The notes beneath the pieces were generated by a model, which ran no database searches, was not told the DNA's origin, and was given only the letters and a program-made list of their open reading frames with translations. A DNA stretch of 64,000 bases from the NCBI RefSeq assembly GCF_012030425.1, contig NZ_JAAUVN010000001.1, positions 2,312,481 to 2,376,480 on the forward strand. The letters are read 5' to 3'. The DNA is from Sphingobacterium sp. B16(2022). Its GTDB lineage: Bacteria > Bacteroidota > Bacteroidia > Sphingobacteriales > Sphingobacteriaceae. Within the stretch, counting starts at the first letter, position 1. Each line of letters opens with the position of its first letter. Both the position numbers and the translations under genes were made by a program. Positions 1 through 8,768 of this stretch are shown here, piece by piece.

Positions 1-1374
1 CCAATCTGACTGAAAACTATCGACAGCAATTTCCGTATCTGGAATGGAGATATCGCTTAAAACTGCGGGAATATTGATTGTAAAATACGTCTGGTCTGCA
101 GCACGATAAGAATTTACAAGTTCTTCATAAACAGCAATCGGATTAGAGTCTTTGGTCAAATAAACTTTATGAACAGCTAATCCCGCTTTATCAAAGAACT
201 GGATACTCAAAAGATCTTTAACTTTTACAGCAAATGCATAAGCCCAATTCTGAATAAAAACGCGTAGGTCAATATCATCATTATGAAATAATACGACATG
301 CCCCTCATTGGAAGGTGTGGGATACGTTCCTTTTCTTTCATGAACACATGCATCATTACGTGTCAAAGCCATAACATGCCCTAAGCGCGGTAATTCCTGC
401 AAAATAGCCCAAATATCATCCTTAAGTAACACCACATCATCTGACAATTGTGTCAATAGAAGCTGTGCTTCACTTACCTTAAGTGCTTTTGCACAGTCGT
501 AAATCCTTGCCTTAGGATTATCTTTTTTATAATTTTCGTACTTTTCTTTTAATTCCATCGCCAGTTCATGTTTATAATTTGAATTAAATTTTGCTGCTGA
601 ATAATGTACTGTACAGGTTTGTACAGACGGTGTCAGCGTAGCCATATCAGTACTCACTTTTGTTTGTACACCAAATATAGCATATATATTTTCAGGCTTG
701 AGCACTTCAATAGGAGCTCCCTCCCACCATTTCCTACCCGATTTGAGCATCAATACACGATCGGCATACTGTGCAACAAGATTCAGTTCATGTAATATGG
801 CAACAACACTAAATCCAACAGCAGTCAAAGCTTTCGCAATGGCTAATGTTTGATGTTGAAATTGGATATCCATACTCGCTACAGGCTCATCTAATAATAA
901 CAAAACGTCTTTCTGGTCCCACACCTGTGCCAATACCCTTGCAAAATGAACACGTTGCTGCTCTCCACCCGACAGTTGCTGTATTTTTCTATCGCCCAGA
1001 TGTTCGACTTCACAGATACGCATACACTCTGCTATAGCCACGTCGTGTTGCTCCTGAGATGCTTTCAAATGATAGCGTCCCATACGGACGACCTCCTCGA
1101 CAGTAAACGCCATAGCCATACTATTGGACTGGTGTAGGAAAGCTCTCGCATAAGCAAGTTCTTTCAATGAGTAAGAACGAAGTGGTTTGCCTTTAAACAA
1201 TATTTCTCCCTTTGCAGGTTTCAGATCGGAAGCCAACATACGTAACAAAGATGTTTTTCCGGCTCCATTTGCTCCTACAATTGCGTAAAATTCGCCTTTT
1301 TGAATAGAGATATCAATATCCCTTAAAATGGGACGCCCTTTGATTTCGTATGATAGTGATTGTACTTGTAGCAT
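1..1374 (-). CDS. hmuV: Heme ABC transporter ATPase fused to HemS/HmuS heme-degrading domain (partial)
   Basis: The frame stays open from the ATG at 1374 to the window edge (458 codons); I checked every codon. Residues 1 to about 258 are a heme-type ABC ATPase with Walker A GANGAGKT (about 34-41), signature LSGGEQQRV (about 134), Walker B LLLLDEP and the H-loop ILHELN. From about residue 262 the chain becomes the N-terminal half of a HemS/HmuS heme-trafficking/degrading protein, with VMALTRNDACVHERKG (about 335-350) and FFDKAGLAVHKVYLT. The second half of that domain, where the family's heme-ligand His usually lies, is outside the window. The start lies 3 bp beyond the hmuU stop, so the two are co-transcribed. 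The role is to energise heme import and presumably accept the heme. A stop lost by sequencing error is possible but not suggested by the sequence. Confidence 0.88.
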   Translation of the reverse strand, partial: MLQVQSLSYEIKGRPILRDIDISIQKGEFYAIVGANGAGKTSLLRMLASDLKPAKGEILFKGKPLRSYSLKELAYARAFLHQSNSMAMAFTVEEVVRMGRYHLKASQEQHDVAIAECMRICEVEHLGDRKIQQLSGGEQQRVHFARVLAQVWDQKDVLLLLDEPVASMDIQFQHQTLAIAKALTAVGFSVVAILHELNLVAQYADRVLMLKSGRKWWEGAPIEVLKPENIYAIFGVQTKVSTDMATLTPSVQTCTVHYSAAKFNSNYKHELAMELKEKYENYKKDNPKARIYDCAKALKVSEAQLLLTQLSDDVVLLKDDIWAILQELPRLGHVMALTRNDACVHERKGTYPTPSNEGHVVLFHNDDIDLRVFIQNWAYAFAVKVKDLLSIQFFDKAGLAVHKVYLTKDSNPIAVYEELVNSYRAADQTYFTINIPAVLSDISIPDTEIAVDSFQSDW

Positions 1375-1377
1375 AAA

Positions 1378-2412
1378 CTAGATTTTATTCTTGTCTCTGA
1401 TCAGGATAAATAAGAAAACTGGAGTACCCAATAATGCTGTAATAACCCCAATAGGAAGTTCCAATGGCTGAATAATTAAGCGGGAAAGCAGATCAGCAAG
1501 TGTGAGGACCAATGCTCCGGCAATACTTGATGCCACGAGCACGTAACGATTATCAACACCACCAATCAACCGGATTGCATGCGGCACTAATAAACCCACG
1601 AAGCTGATAACTCCGGAAAATGCAACAGCTGCTCCTACTGCCAATGTTGAAAACAAAATAACAACAATTTTCAACCGGCTTGTATTGACGCCCATCATTT
1701 CAGCTTGAGATTCTCCTAAAGCAAAAACATTCAATTGTTTCGCAAAAAGAGGTAGAATAACTAAAGAAATCAAGACACAGGGATACAATACTTTAATATT
1801 TTCCCATGATGCTCCCGCTAAACTGCCCAATGACCAAAAGGTGATGGAACGTAATTGTTGTTCAGTTGCTAAATAACTCAATAATCCCGTTAAGGCTCCT
1901 GCAAATGCATTCATAGCAACACCTGCTAAAAGCATGGTTGCAATATGAGATTTCCCATTGTTCATGGATATACGATAAACAATAAGCACTGTCAATGTTG
2001 CTCCTAAAAACGCGGCAAATGCCAGAACGTAATAACCCAGGCTTGCAGAAATCATGGGAAGTAACAAGCCTTCGAAAGAGATAACGAGTGCGGCAAAAAA
2101 AGAAGCGCCTGAAGAAATTCCCATTAAGCCAGGTTCCGCTAATGGATTTCGAAATATACCTTGGATAGCTGCTCCACTGATTCCTAAAGCTGCACCAACT
2201 GCAATTCCCATTAGAATTCTAGGTAATCGTATTTGCTCCAAGACATTCACAGTCAGCTCATCAATACCTGATGAAGCTTTAAGACCTATCTTATGTAACA
2301 GTATAGAGCAAACATCCCAAAAGGAAACCGAAATCGATCCCATCCCTAATGAAAATATGACTACGATAATAAGTAATATGCTGAGTAGCGTGTAAATTAA
2401 GGTATTTTTCAT
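1378..2412 (-). CDS. hmuU: Heme ABC transporter permease, FecCD family
   Basis: This 344-residue, very hydrophobic protein is an inner-membrane permease of the FecCD/BtuC family. It shows the family landmarks LPRILMGIAVGAALGISGA (about 62-80), GSLAGASWENI, and SFVGLLVPHAIRLIGG near 265, and it ends with LLGTPVFLFILI. About nine to ten membrane segments can be counted. The substrate call (heme) comes from context, because it lies between a heme-type binding protein and the HmuV-like ATPase. It starts 8 bp after the hmuT stop, so hmuT-hmuU-hmuV form one leftward operon. Length is normal for the family. Confidence 0.92.
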   Translation of the reverse strand: MKNTLIYTLLSILLIIVVIFSLGMGSISVSFWDVCSILLHKIGLKASSGIDELTVNVLEQIRLPRILMGIAVGAALGISGAAIQGIFRNPLAEPGLMGISSGASFFAALVISFEGLLLPMISASLGYYVLAFAAFLGATLTVLIVYRISMNNGKSHIATMLLAGVAMNAFAGALTGLLSYLATEQQLRSITFWSLGSLAGASWENIKVLYPCVLISLVILPLFAKQLNVFALGESQAEMMGVNTSRLKIVVILFSTLAVGAAVAFSGVISFVGLLVPHAIRLIGGVDNRYVLVASSIAGALVLTLADLLSRLIIQPLELPIGVITALLGTPVFLFILIRDKNKI

Positions 2413-2420
2413 TACAGCAA

Positions 2421-3272
2421 CTATTTTCCAAATAATTTTTCGTGCAACTGCTGTATCGCCTGTGGTAAACGCATACTGAAACCATTTAACAAGGATGCAT
2501 CCATAGCAATTACTCTTTTATTTTTACCTGCTGTAGTTAAGTTAACACCTGGTAACTTCAAAATAGCTTCTTTTCCTCCTAAACTGGACATCCCAAAATC
2601 AAATAACAAAATAACTTCCGGATTGGCCTGAACTAAAGCTTCTGTATTATATGTTTTGTATCCTGTAAAACCTTTCATCACATTTTGAGCACCGGCTAAC
2701 TTGATTACCGCATCAACGGCAGTTCCTGAACCAGATACACTCATTGCTCCTGCCCCACGTGCATATACAAACATCATTTTAGTTGCTTTACTCGATTTCC
2801 CCTTCGCAATTGCCGACTTTAGATCTTTCGATAATTGATCTGCAACCTGATTTCCCTTTGTAGTAACATTTAAAGATTGTCCTACTTTGCGAACCAATCC
2901 TGTTAATCCTGCCTCAGAAAATTCCTGTTTAAACAAAACACATGAAATATTTAAGGTCTTAAATTGCGCCAATACAGCCGCACTGACCTCTCCTTCAAAA
3001 CCTAGTACGATATCTGGACGAAATGAAGCAATTCCTTCAGCCGTAATTGATCTGTTTTTGCTCACTTTAGGAATCTCTTTCACATAACTTGGATAATCGC
3101 TTGTCACATCAACAGCCACTAGATTAGCACCTAGCCCTAATGCATCAACAATTTCCGTCAAACTTCCACTTAAGGAAACAATTCTTTTTGGCGTGTTGCC
3201 CTGTGCTATAGCTACTGTATAGCTAGACCATAAAATGATGACAAGCGCAAAATTATTTAATATTTTCTTCAT
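2421..3272 (-). CDS. hmuT: Periplasmic heme-binding protein of ABC transporter
   Basis: This is a 283-residue periplasmic binding protein of the cluster A-II/HmuT type. An N-terminal signal peptide (about 1-24, ending in AIAQ) is followed by KRIVSLSGSLTEIVDALG. The segment VDVTSDYPSYVKEIPKV and the segment FVYARGAGAMSVSGSGT match the places where HmuT proteins hold heme. It should carry heme from the outer-membrane receptor to HmuU/HmuV. It is the first gene of the leftward heme operon and is divergent from the TonB receptor gene, so both arms probably share control in the 257-bp gap. Confidence 0.9.
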   Translation of the reverse strand: MKKILNNFALVIILWSSYTVAIAQGNTPKRIVSLSGSLTEIVDALGLGANLVAVDVTSDYPSYVKEIPKVSKNRSITAEGIASFRPDIVLGFEGEVSAAVLAQFKTLNISCVLFKQEFSEAGLTGLVRKVGQSLNVTTKGNQVADQLSKDLKSAIAKGKSSKATKMMFVYARGAGAMSVSGSGTAVDAVIKLAGAQNVMKGFTGYKTYNTEALVQANPEVILLFDFGMSSLGGKEAILKLPGVNLTTAGKNKRVIAMDASLLNGFSMRLPQAIQQLHEKLFGK

Positions 3273-3529
3273 ATAATTTGTTCATTTATGAAGAACAAAA
3301 ATGGGCTTATTTAAACTAATTACAAATAAAGAGTTCTGTTTGCAATACGCTTACACTAATACACAAGAATAGACATAAACAACTTAAATACTCTGGTTAA
3401 CAATAAATTAACTAAACAGCAGGGATCATTATGTCATTTAAATAATATCATATTGCACAAAAATTAATACGCTTTGCACAAATCAAAATACACAATGCAT
3501 AAATAAACTTTGGCATTTTATGGAGATAC
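3273..3529. promoter_or_regulatory. Divergent promoter region between the two heme operons
   Basis: The 257-bp AT-rich gap separates hmuT (left) from the TonB receptor gene (right), so it must hold promoters for both directions. A TTTG box occurs at 3473-3476 and an AAACTTTG, one base from the TAnnTTTG consensus, at 3504-3511, but their spacing is not the usual 19 bp. No clear Fur-type palindrome could be recognised by eye. The assignment rests mainly on gene layout. Confidence 0.45.
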
Positions 3530-5932
3530 TTGCATTATTATTTAGAATTATTACAAATAACTTTGAAGACAACACACTATCTATGCCTGCTATTTAGTTT
3601 TCTTTTTCTAATCGGGAAAAGCAATTCAGTGCTTGCACAACAGAATGCGCAATTTCAGGGGCTTATTGTGGATGAATTACAAAGACCGTTGGCAGATGTT
3701 AGTATTTTAATCGAACCAGACCGATCTACGACAAAAACAGATAATCGGGGAAATTTCATAGTCAAAAAATTATATGCCGGAACATATACTTATACTTTAA
3801 GTGCAATTGGATATGAAACCTTAACTGGCTCTATTGAGTTGATCGCAAAAGATAAGCAGCTACATCGCTTCCAGCTTCATAAATCGAATCAAGTTTTAGA
3901 TGAAGCATTGGTTACGCAAGAGATTCAAAACCGTCCAACATTAATTGATCCTAAGAACTCTGCTATGCCGGTTACTATTATCGACAGGAAGGCAATTGAA
4001 CTTATGGGGAGTAGACGTTTGGACGAGGTCTTAAAAGAACAGACAGGTATTGCTATTGTTAACAATACTGCTGGCGGTAACCGTTCTGTAGGTGTGCAGC
4101 TGCAGGGATTCTCTAGTGAATACGTCATGATCCTTATTGACGGACAGCCGATGCTCGGCAGAAGTTCCGGTAACTTTGACTTATCACGTATTTCGGTAAC
4201 AAATATAGAACGTATAGAGATTATCAAAGGGGCTTCTTCTTGTCTTTATGGGAGTGATGCACTGGGAGGAGCGATCAATATCATCACCCGTTTAGGTAAA
4301 GTAACTCCTCAAATGCATGCAAATATTAACTATGGAAGCTTCAACGTATTGGATGCAACTTTAGAGGGTGAGACTTCCTTTAATAAAAATAGAGGAACAG
4401 CTTTACTATCTACGAATTACTACCGTACGGATGGTTTTAATACAAACAAAAAATTTCAGTCAAGCGGAACCACAGTCCCACCCTACCAAACTTTTTCCAT
4501 CCAGGGAAAAGTAAGACATCAATTGAAAGATAATCAGCATTTCATTGGCGCTTCAGGGCGTTATAACTATCGCCAATCCGATATGCACCGTGGTTACGGA
4601 CAAGATTTCAGCACGCTAGATCAACAAAAAGAGACTGACATCAATGCTTCATTGTTCTACGATAGCCGTTGGAATGAACGCTGGAAATCACTTTCTACCT
4701 ATTACGTATCGCATTATCAATCCGATAATAAAGTAACAGCACAGCAAAACAATGCCAATTTAGCTTCAGACAATTTCACACAGATGGTCCATCGTCTGGA
4801 ACAACAATTTGCTTATCAGTCAGAAGGCTTAAATGTGACTATGGGACTAGGTGGAGCTATAGAAGCTATGGATCTTGCTGAAAATTTTGACAACAAAAAT
4901 CAGAAGAACTTCTTTTTATATTCCCAAGCGAATAAAACAATCGGAGAAAAAACCACTGTTGTTGCAGGATTGCGCTATGACCAGACAGACAATTACGGAG
5001 GGCGATTAAACCCAAGTTTAGGTGTGACCTATCAATTACTGCCTCAGCTTGCTTTGAAAACAGGTATAGGAACTGGATTTAAAGCTCCTGACTTCAAGAC
5101 CCGTTATCAAGTGTTTTACAACCCTGCTGCCAATTACTACGTTATCGGCAATGAAGTTTTAAACAGTACTCTGGATGAAATGGATGCCGCAGGACAAATT
5201 TCTGAACGTCGCAATTACATCATCAATCAACTTGATGGTAACTTAAAAGCCGAGCACAACACCTCAATCAATGCAGGTTTGACCTGGAAGCCGTTAACGA
5301 ATACAACAGTAGAAGTCAATGTATTTCGTCATCAGCTTAAAAATCAAATCAATAGTATACAGGTTGCTACAGGTATGCAAAACATGGCGATTTATTCGTA
5401 TCAAAATTTACCAAAGTCAGTCAATAAAGGATTTGACATATCTTTTTCTACTCGGGTGTTAGAAAAAATCACAATCAATGCAGGTTATCAATACCTGATT
5501 GCGAAAGATATGAGTGTTGTTGACAGCATAAAACAAGGGAATTGGCCATTTAATACCTTAAGAGATCCAAAGACCGGAGAGACATTTACGCCAACATCAA
5601 AAGACTACTGGGGCTTAGAAAACAGATCAAGACATCAATTCAACATAGGTGCAATTTATCAAGCTCCTTGGAATCTGACAATAAATGCACGTGCTAACTA
5701 CAGAGGGAAGTATGCATTTTCAGATGCAAATGGCAATCATTTTATTGATCGTTTTGACACATTTGTCAATCAGCATATTCTCTATAATGCAACTATTGAA
5801 AAAAAGTTTGACAAACTTCCTTTAACTGTCCGGGTGACTGGAGAAAATCTCGGAAACTATATTAATTATTTAATTCCAGGCCAAATTGGTCGAAGTTTAT
5901 CCTTTGGCCTATCCTACAGATTAATAAAGTAA
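3530..5932 (+). CDS. TonB-dependent outer-membrane heme receptor (HmuR-like)
   Basis: This 800-residue outer-membrane receptor starts at a TTG. A second TTG at 3563 gives a cleaner signal peptide (KTTHYLCLLFSFLF... ending VLAQ) and may be the true start; no in-frame ATG is available. A carboxypeptidase-D-like domain (about 40-115) is followed by a plug domain with VTIIDRKAIELMG and GASSCLYGSDALGGAINII (about 140-255) and a beta-barrel to the C-terminus. TGFKAPDFKTRY corresponds to the FRAP-type box of heme receptors. It probably moves heme across the outer membrane using TonB. It heads the rightward operon and lies 4 bp before the HmuY-like gene. Confidence 0.88.
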   Translation: MHYYLELLQITLKTTHYLCLLFSFLFLIGKSNSVLAQQNAQFQGLIVDELQRPLADVSILIEPDRSTTKTDNRGNFIVKKLYAGTYTYTLSAIGYETLTGSIELIAKDKQLHRFQLHKSNQVLDEALVTQEIQNRPTLIDPKNSAMPVTIIDRKAIELMGSRRLDEVLKEQTGIAIVNNTAGGNRSVGVQLQGFSSEYVMILIDGQPMLGRSSGNFDLSRISVTNIERIEIIKGASSCLYGSDALGGAINIITRLGKVTPQMHANINYGSFNVLDATLEGETSFNKNRGTALLSTNYYRTDGFNTNKKFQSSGTTVPPYQTFSIQGKVRHQLKDNQHFIGASGRYNYRQSDMHRGYGQDFSTLDQQKETDINASLFYDSRWNERWKSLSTYYVSHYQSDNKVTAQQNNANLASDNFTQMVHRLEQQFAYQSEGLNVTMGLGGAIEAMDLAENFDNKNQKNFFLYSQANKTIGEKTTVVAGLRYDQTDNYGGRLNPSLGVTYQLLPQLALKTGIGTGFKAPDFKTRYQVFYNPAANYYVIGNEVLNSTLDEMDAAGQISERRNYIINQLDGNLKAEHNTSINAGLTWKPLTNTTVEVNVFRHQLKNQINSIQVATGMQNMAIYSYQNLPKSVNKGFDISFSTRVLEKITINAGYQYLIAKDMSVVDSIKQGNWPFNTLRDPKTGETFTPTSKDYWGLENRSRHQFNIGAIYQAPWNLTINARANYRGKYAFSDANGNHFIDRFDTFVNQHILYNATIEKKFDKLPLTVRVTGENLGNYINYLIPGQIGRSLSFGLSYRLIK

Positions 5933-5936
5933 AAAG

Positions 5937-6656
5937 ATGAAATTATCCATAAAAATACTCTTTTATAGTTGCATAGCAACAGTGTTTACTTCATGTTTTA
6001 AACCCAACATTGAGCCAGACATCTTAGCCGACGGAAAAAGTACGATCATAAAAGATCTTGCTGGTGATGTAAATGCTTATGTCGGAGCAGGTGTCGGTGG
6101 CGGAAACCCCAAAGAAACAAGAGACTTTTATACTTTCCTATTTCGGTTTTCAGATCAAAACCAGACTTGGTTAAAAAATCATACCGATTCGGTAACGAAC
6201 TTTGCAAAAACAGATTGGGATCTTGCCTTTACAGGACAATACAATGGAACAATTTTTATAAATGATGGAACGATGGAAAATAATCCCGCTTACGGAAATC
6301 CATCAAGACACCGAGTTGTACTGATTAAAAAGCCATATGACCAGGTCGATTCTGCTCCTGAGGATATTGAATTTGAAAACTCAAAGATAAATGCATTCGG
6401 TATTATTATGGATGCCGAGTCGTCAGGCTGGTATGATTATAATATACAGCGTCATCTGGTACAGGCCATGCCTGACCGCACCTATGTCATCCGTTTAAGT
6501 AATGGGAAATATGTCAAGCTACAAATGATCAGTGTATATCAGGGTATTCACAATTTTACGCCGATTACTGACCTTTACTGGCCTGCCCCCTACTTTACTT
6601 TCCGATATTTCATACAAGAAGATGGAACAAAAAATTTAAAAACGAGTAATTTATAA
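5937..6656 (+). CDS. hmuY: HmuY-like heme-binding surface lipoprotein
   Basis: This 239-residue lipoprotein has a signal ending in VFTSC (Cys about 20). The body resembles HmuY, the Bacteroidota hemophore: a conserved TDWDLAFTG segment near 92 and a C-terminal core PDRTYVIRLSNGKYVKLQM near 180. HmuY binds heme through two His residues and hands it to the HmuR receptor; candidate His residues here include those in PSRHRVV and IQRHLVQ, but I cannot align them with certainty. Its position directly behind the TonB receptor is the classic hmuR-hmuY order, here in reverse. The family call is confident; the ligands are not proven. Confidence 0.85.
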   Translation: MKLSIKILFYSCIATVFTSCFKPNIEPDILADGKSTIIKDLAGDVNAYVGAGVGGGNPKETRDFYTFLFRFSDQNQTWLKNHTDSVTNFAKTDWDLAFTGQYNGTIFINDGTMENNPAYGNPSRHRVVLIKKPYDQVDSAPEDIEFENSKINAFGIIMDAESSGWYDYNIQRHLVQAMPDRTYVIRLSNGKYVKLQMISVYQGIHNFTPITDLYWPAPYFTFRYFIQEDGTKNLKTSNL

Positions 6657-6674
6657 AATTAATAAGCAAATATC

Positions 6675-7235
6675 ATGTTAAACTTAAAAATCAAAGAAGC
6701 CACAAAAAATGGCCATCAAGAGTTAGAAAAAAATGTTATTTTTAAATTGAAGGCTATTGAAAATAACTTAGATTATGCAGACGTATTGAAATATTTCTAT
6801 GCTTATTTTAATGCTGCAGAAGGAAACATTGAAGCGGCATTACCAGCAAGCTTAGCGTCTTACTATGCCACACGCAGAAATGCATCACATGTTGCCAAAG
6901 ATATCATTGAACTAGGTGGTAGTTTAGAAAACTTACCTGAAGTTGTGTTACCGACGATCAGCACAAAAAACCAAGCTATCGGTGCTCTTTATGTACTAGA
7001 GGGATCTATCATGGGCGGGCCACATATTGTCAAAATGCTTCAACATAGAGGTATCAATTCGGGATTTAACTTTTTTAATGGTTATGGTGACCAATCAATG
7101 GAAAAATGGGCGGAGTTTACTGCAATAATCAATGCAGAAGTTGCCGAAAATGACGAGCAAGAAGCTATCGATGCTGCATTAGCGACATTTGAAGCATTTA
7201 CCAATACATTTAATTCAAAAGCAGTTATCTCGTAA
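6675..7235 (+). CDS. Heme oxygenase-like protein (biliverdin-producing type)
   Basis: This 186-residue all-helical protein matches bacterial heme oxygenases. LKIKEATKNGHQELE near the N-terminus carries the likely proximal heme ligand His14. GALYVLEGSIMGGPHI (about 103-118) is the distal-helix region, as in BphO-type enzymes. The expected reaction is oxidative opening of heme to biliverdin, Fe(II) and CO in the cytoplasm. It is third in the rightward heme operon, 18 bp behind hmuY. The locus therefore appears to hold two cytoplasmic heme-handling activities, this one and the HemS-like domain fused to HmuV. Confidence 0.87.
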   Translation: MLNLKIKEATKNGHQELEKNVIFKLKAIENNLDYADVLKYFYAYFNAAEGNIEAALPASLASYYATRRNASHVAKDIIELGGSLENLPEVVLPTISTKNQAIGALYVLEGSIMGGPHIVKMLQHRGINSGFNFFNGYGDQSMEKWAEFTAIINAEVAENDEQEAIDAALATFEAFTNTFNSKAVIS

Positions 7236-7253
7236 TTTTAAATCCGTGTAATC

Positions 7254-8345
7254 ATGAAATCATCACACAAATTAAAAAGTATCCTGTGTGTTAGTGCTAT
7301 TGCACTGACCTCTTTTCAATTTACAGCTTGTAAAAAAGATAAAGTTGAAGATCCAAAAGAAGAAGAAGTTTTCAAAACTGAAGGACTTAATGTTGCTGTA
7401 CCAAGTGGTAAAACCATATTTTACGACTTAAAGAAACAAGAAGATGCGACAGAAAGCTCTTATACTTTTAAACTTTCAGGCATGTACGGGTCTCGTTTAG
7501 ATTTGGGAAACCAAGGCTATCAAATGGGATATTTTGACTTGAAAAATACGAGTATCAAAGATATTAAGTTGACCAATACAGCAGACTTTAACCAATTGGA
7601 TGTTAAAGAAACTAATTTTTTAACTATAGATGCATCCACTGCAGGAGAACCGGCAAACGGTCCAACTTGGATTATTTATGACTATAAAAATAATCATGCT
7701 GTATACCCGACTGCAGATCGTTATATTGTATTCTACAAAAAAGCAGACATCACAAGTGGTGCACAAACTGAAGTCATCATTATGCAAGCAGATAAAGTAA
7801 CAGCTAAAGATGGAAATGCACGATACCAATTAAAATCGGAATCGCATGATATCAATATCCTCAAAGAAAAAGAAGTAAAAACAGGTACTGTTGCTGTTGC
7901 TTCTGGGAAAACAGTATTTTATGATTTATTAAATGATAAAATTACTGAAACTGTCGAAACAAGTCTAGTAAATTTCTCAGGAACTTCCGGTACAACTCTT
8001 AAACCAAGTACAGCAGCTTATAAATTTGGATATTTTGATTTAAAAGGAAAGGCTATTGAAGATATCAAAATCGCGAACTTAAAAGAACTTGATTTTAAAG
8101 AAGCAACATCATTAGGATTAGATGCCACAAGCATGAACGTACCAGTAACAGGTCCAACATGGATGGTGTACGCAGGTGCTCCAACACATGCTGTATACCC
8201 TACTGCTGATCGGTATGTAGTATTGTATAAAGGAACATCCTTATCTGAAAATCCAAATGAAGTCATCATCTTCAAAGCAAATGAACTCGTTACTGCAGGT
8301 AGAGATGTGACCTTTAAATTGAAAATAAAACAGTTCATAAAATAG
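7254..8345 (+). CDS. Tandem-domain lipoprotein of the heme locus (candidate heme binder)
   Basis: This 363-residue protein has a lipoprotein signal with lipobox FTAC (Cys about 26). The mature part is two copies of one domain of about 150 residues (about 42-195 and 208-360). The copies share SGKTIFYDL/SGKTVFYDL, GYFDLK, GPTW and, most strikingly, HAVYPTADRY in both. The H-x-V...D-R-Y-V pattern recalls the HLVQAMPDRTYVI stretch of the neighbouring HmuY-like protein, so a divergent HmuY-like fold is possible. It closes the rightward heme operon just ahead of a terminator. I do not recognise a named family; heme binding is inferred from context and the conserved His and Tyr residues. Confidence 0.75.
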   Translation: MKSSHKLKSILCVSAIALTSFQFTACKKDKVEDPKEEEVFKTEGLNVAVPSGKTIFYDLKKQEDATESSYTFKLSGMYGSRLDLGNQGYQMGYFDLKNTSIKDIKLTNTADFNQLDVKETNFLTIDASTAGEPANGPTWIIYDYKNNHAVYPTADRYIVFYKKADITSGAQTEVIIMQADKVTAKDGNARYQLKSESHDINILKEKEVKTGTVAVASGKTVFYDLLNDKITETVETSLVNFSGTSGTTLKPSTAAYKFGYFDLKGKAIEDIKIANLKELDFKEATSLGLDATSMNVPVTGPTWMVYAGAPTHAVYPTADRYVVLYKGTSLSENPNEVIIFKANELVTAGRDVTFKLKIKQFIK

Positions 8346-8375
8346 ACCTAAAAGTCAATTTTTATAATAGCATGA

Positions 8376-8412
8376 AGCATCTTGATTTGTATCAAGATGC
8401 TTTCTTATTTTT
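8376..8412 (+). terminator. Rho-independent terminator of the rightward heme operon
   Basis: A perfect 11-bp stem AGCATCTTGAT / ATCAAGATGCT (8376-8386 and 8391-8401) with a 4-nt loop is followed by the T-rich tail TTCTTATTTTT. Confidence 0.9.
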
Positions 8413-8768
8413 AGTACGATGTATGATATCTCCGTGATATTCGGTCTCTTTTTTGAAATCAACTGATTTCAGCATAACTTAGGGAAGGTAAAAAAATCTT
8501 AGATCTGATCATTTTACGCAGCAATACAGACATTCAAACTACTGCAACCATATTGCTTATACTGCATTTTATTTCCGAACCCTAGTCAACAATATAAATA
8601 AGCTATTTAAAAACAGCGTTACTTATTTCTTGTTTAATTGGAAAGTCCTATTATATTTGCCGTTCGATAATACTATTTACATCTCAAAGATCTACAACGT
8701 GCAGCCTATGAACACTCTTGTGTTGATAAGAAGCTCAGACCTGTTTGAAAGAACATAATTAACTATTG
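8413..8768 (+). promoter_or_regulatory. brnQ upstream region with a Bacteroidota-type promoter
   Basis: This 356-bp gap has no gene I can support. It contains a close match to the Bacteroidota promoter: TTG at 8630-8632, a 19-bp spacer, then TATATTTG at 8652-8659. That predicts a transcript starting near 8666 with a leader of about 100 nt before the brnQ ATG. I see no recognisable riboswitch in the leader. Confidence 0.65.
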
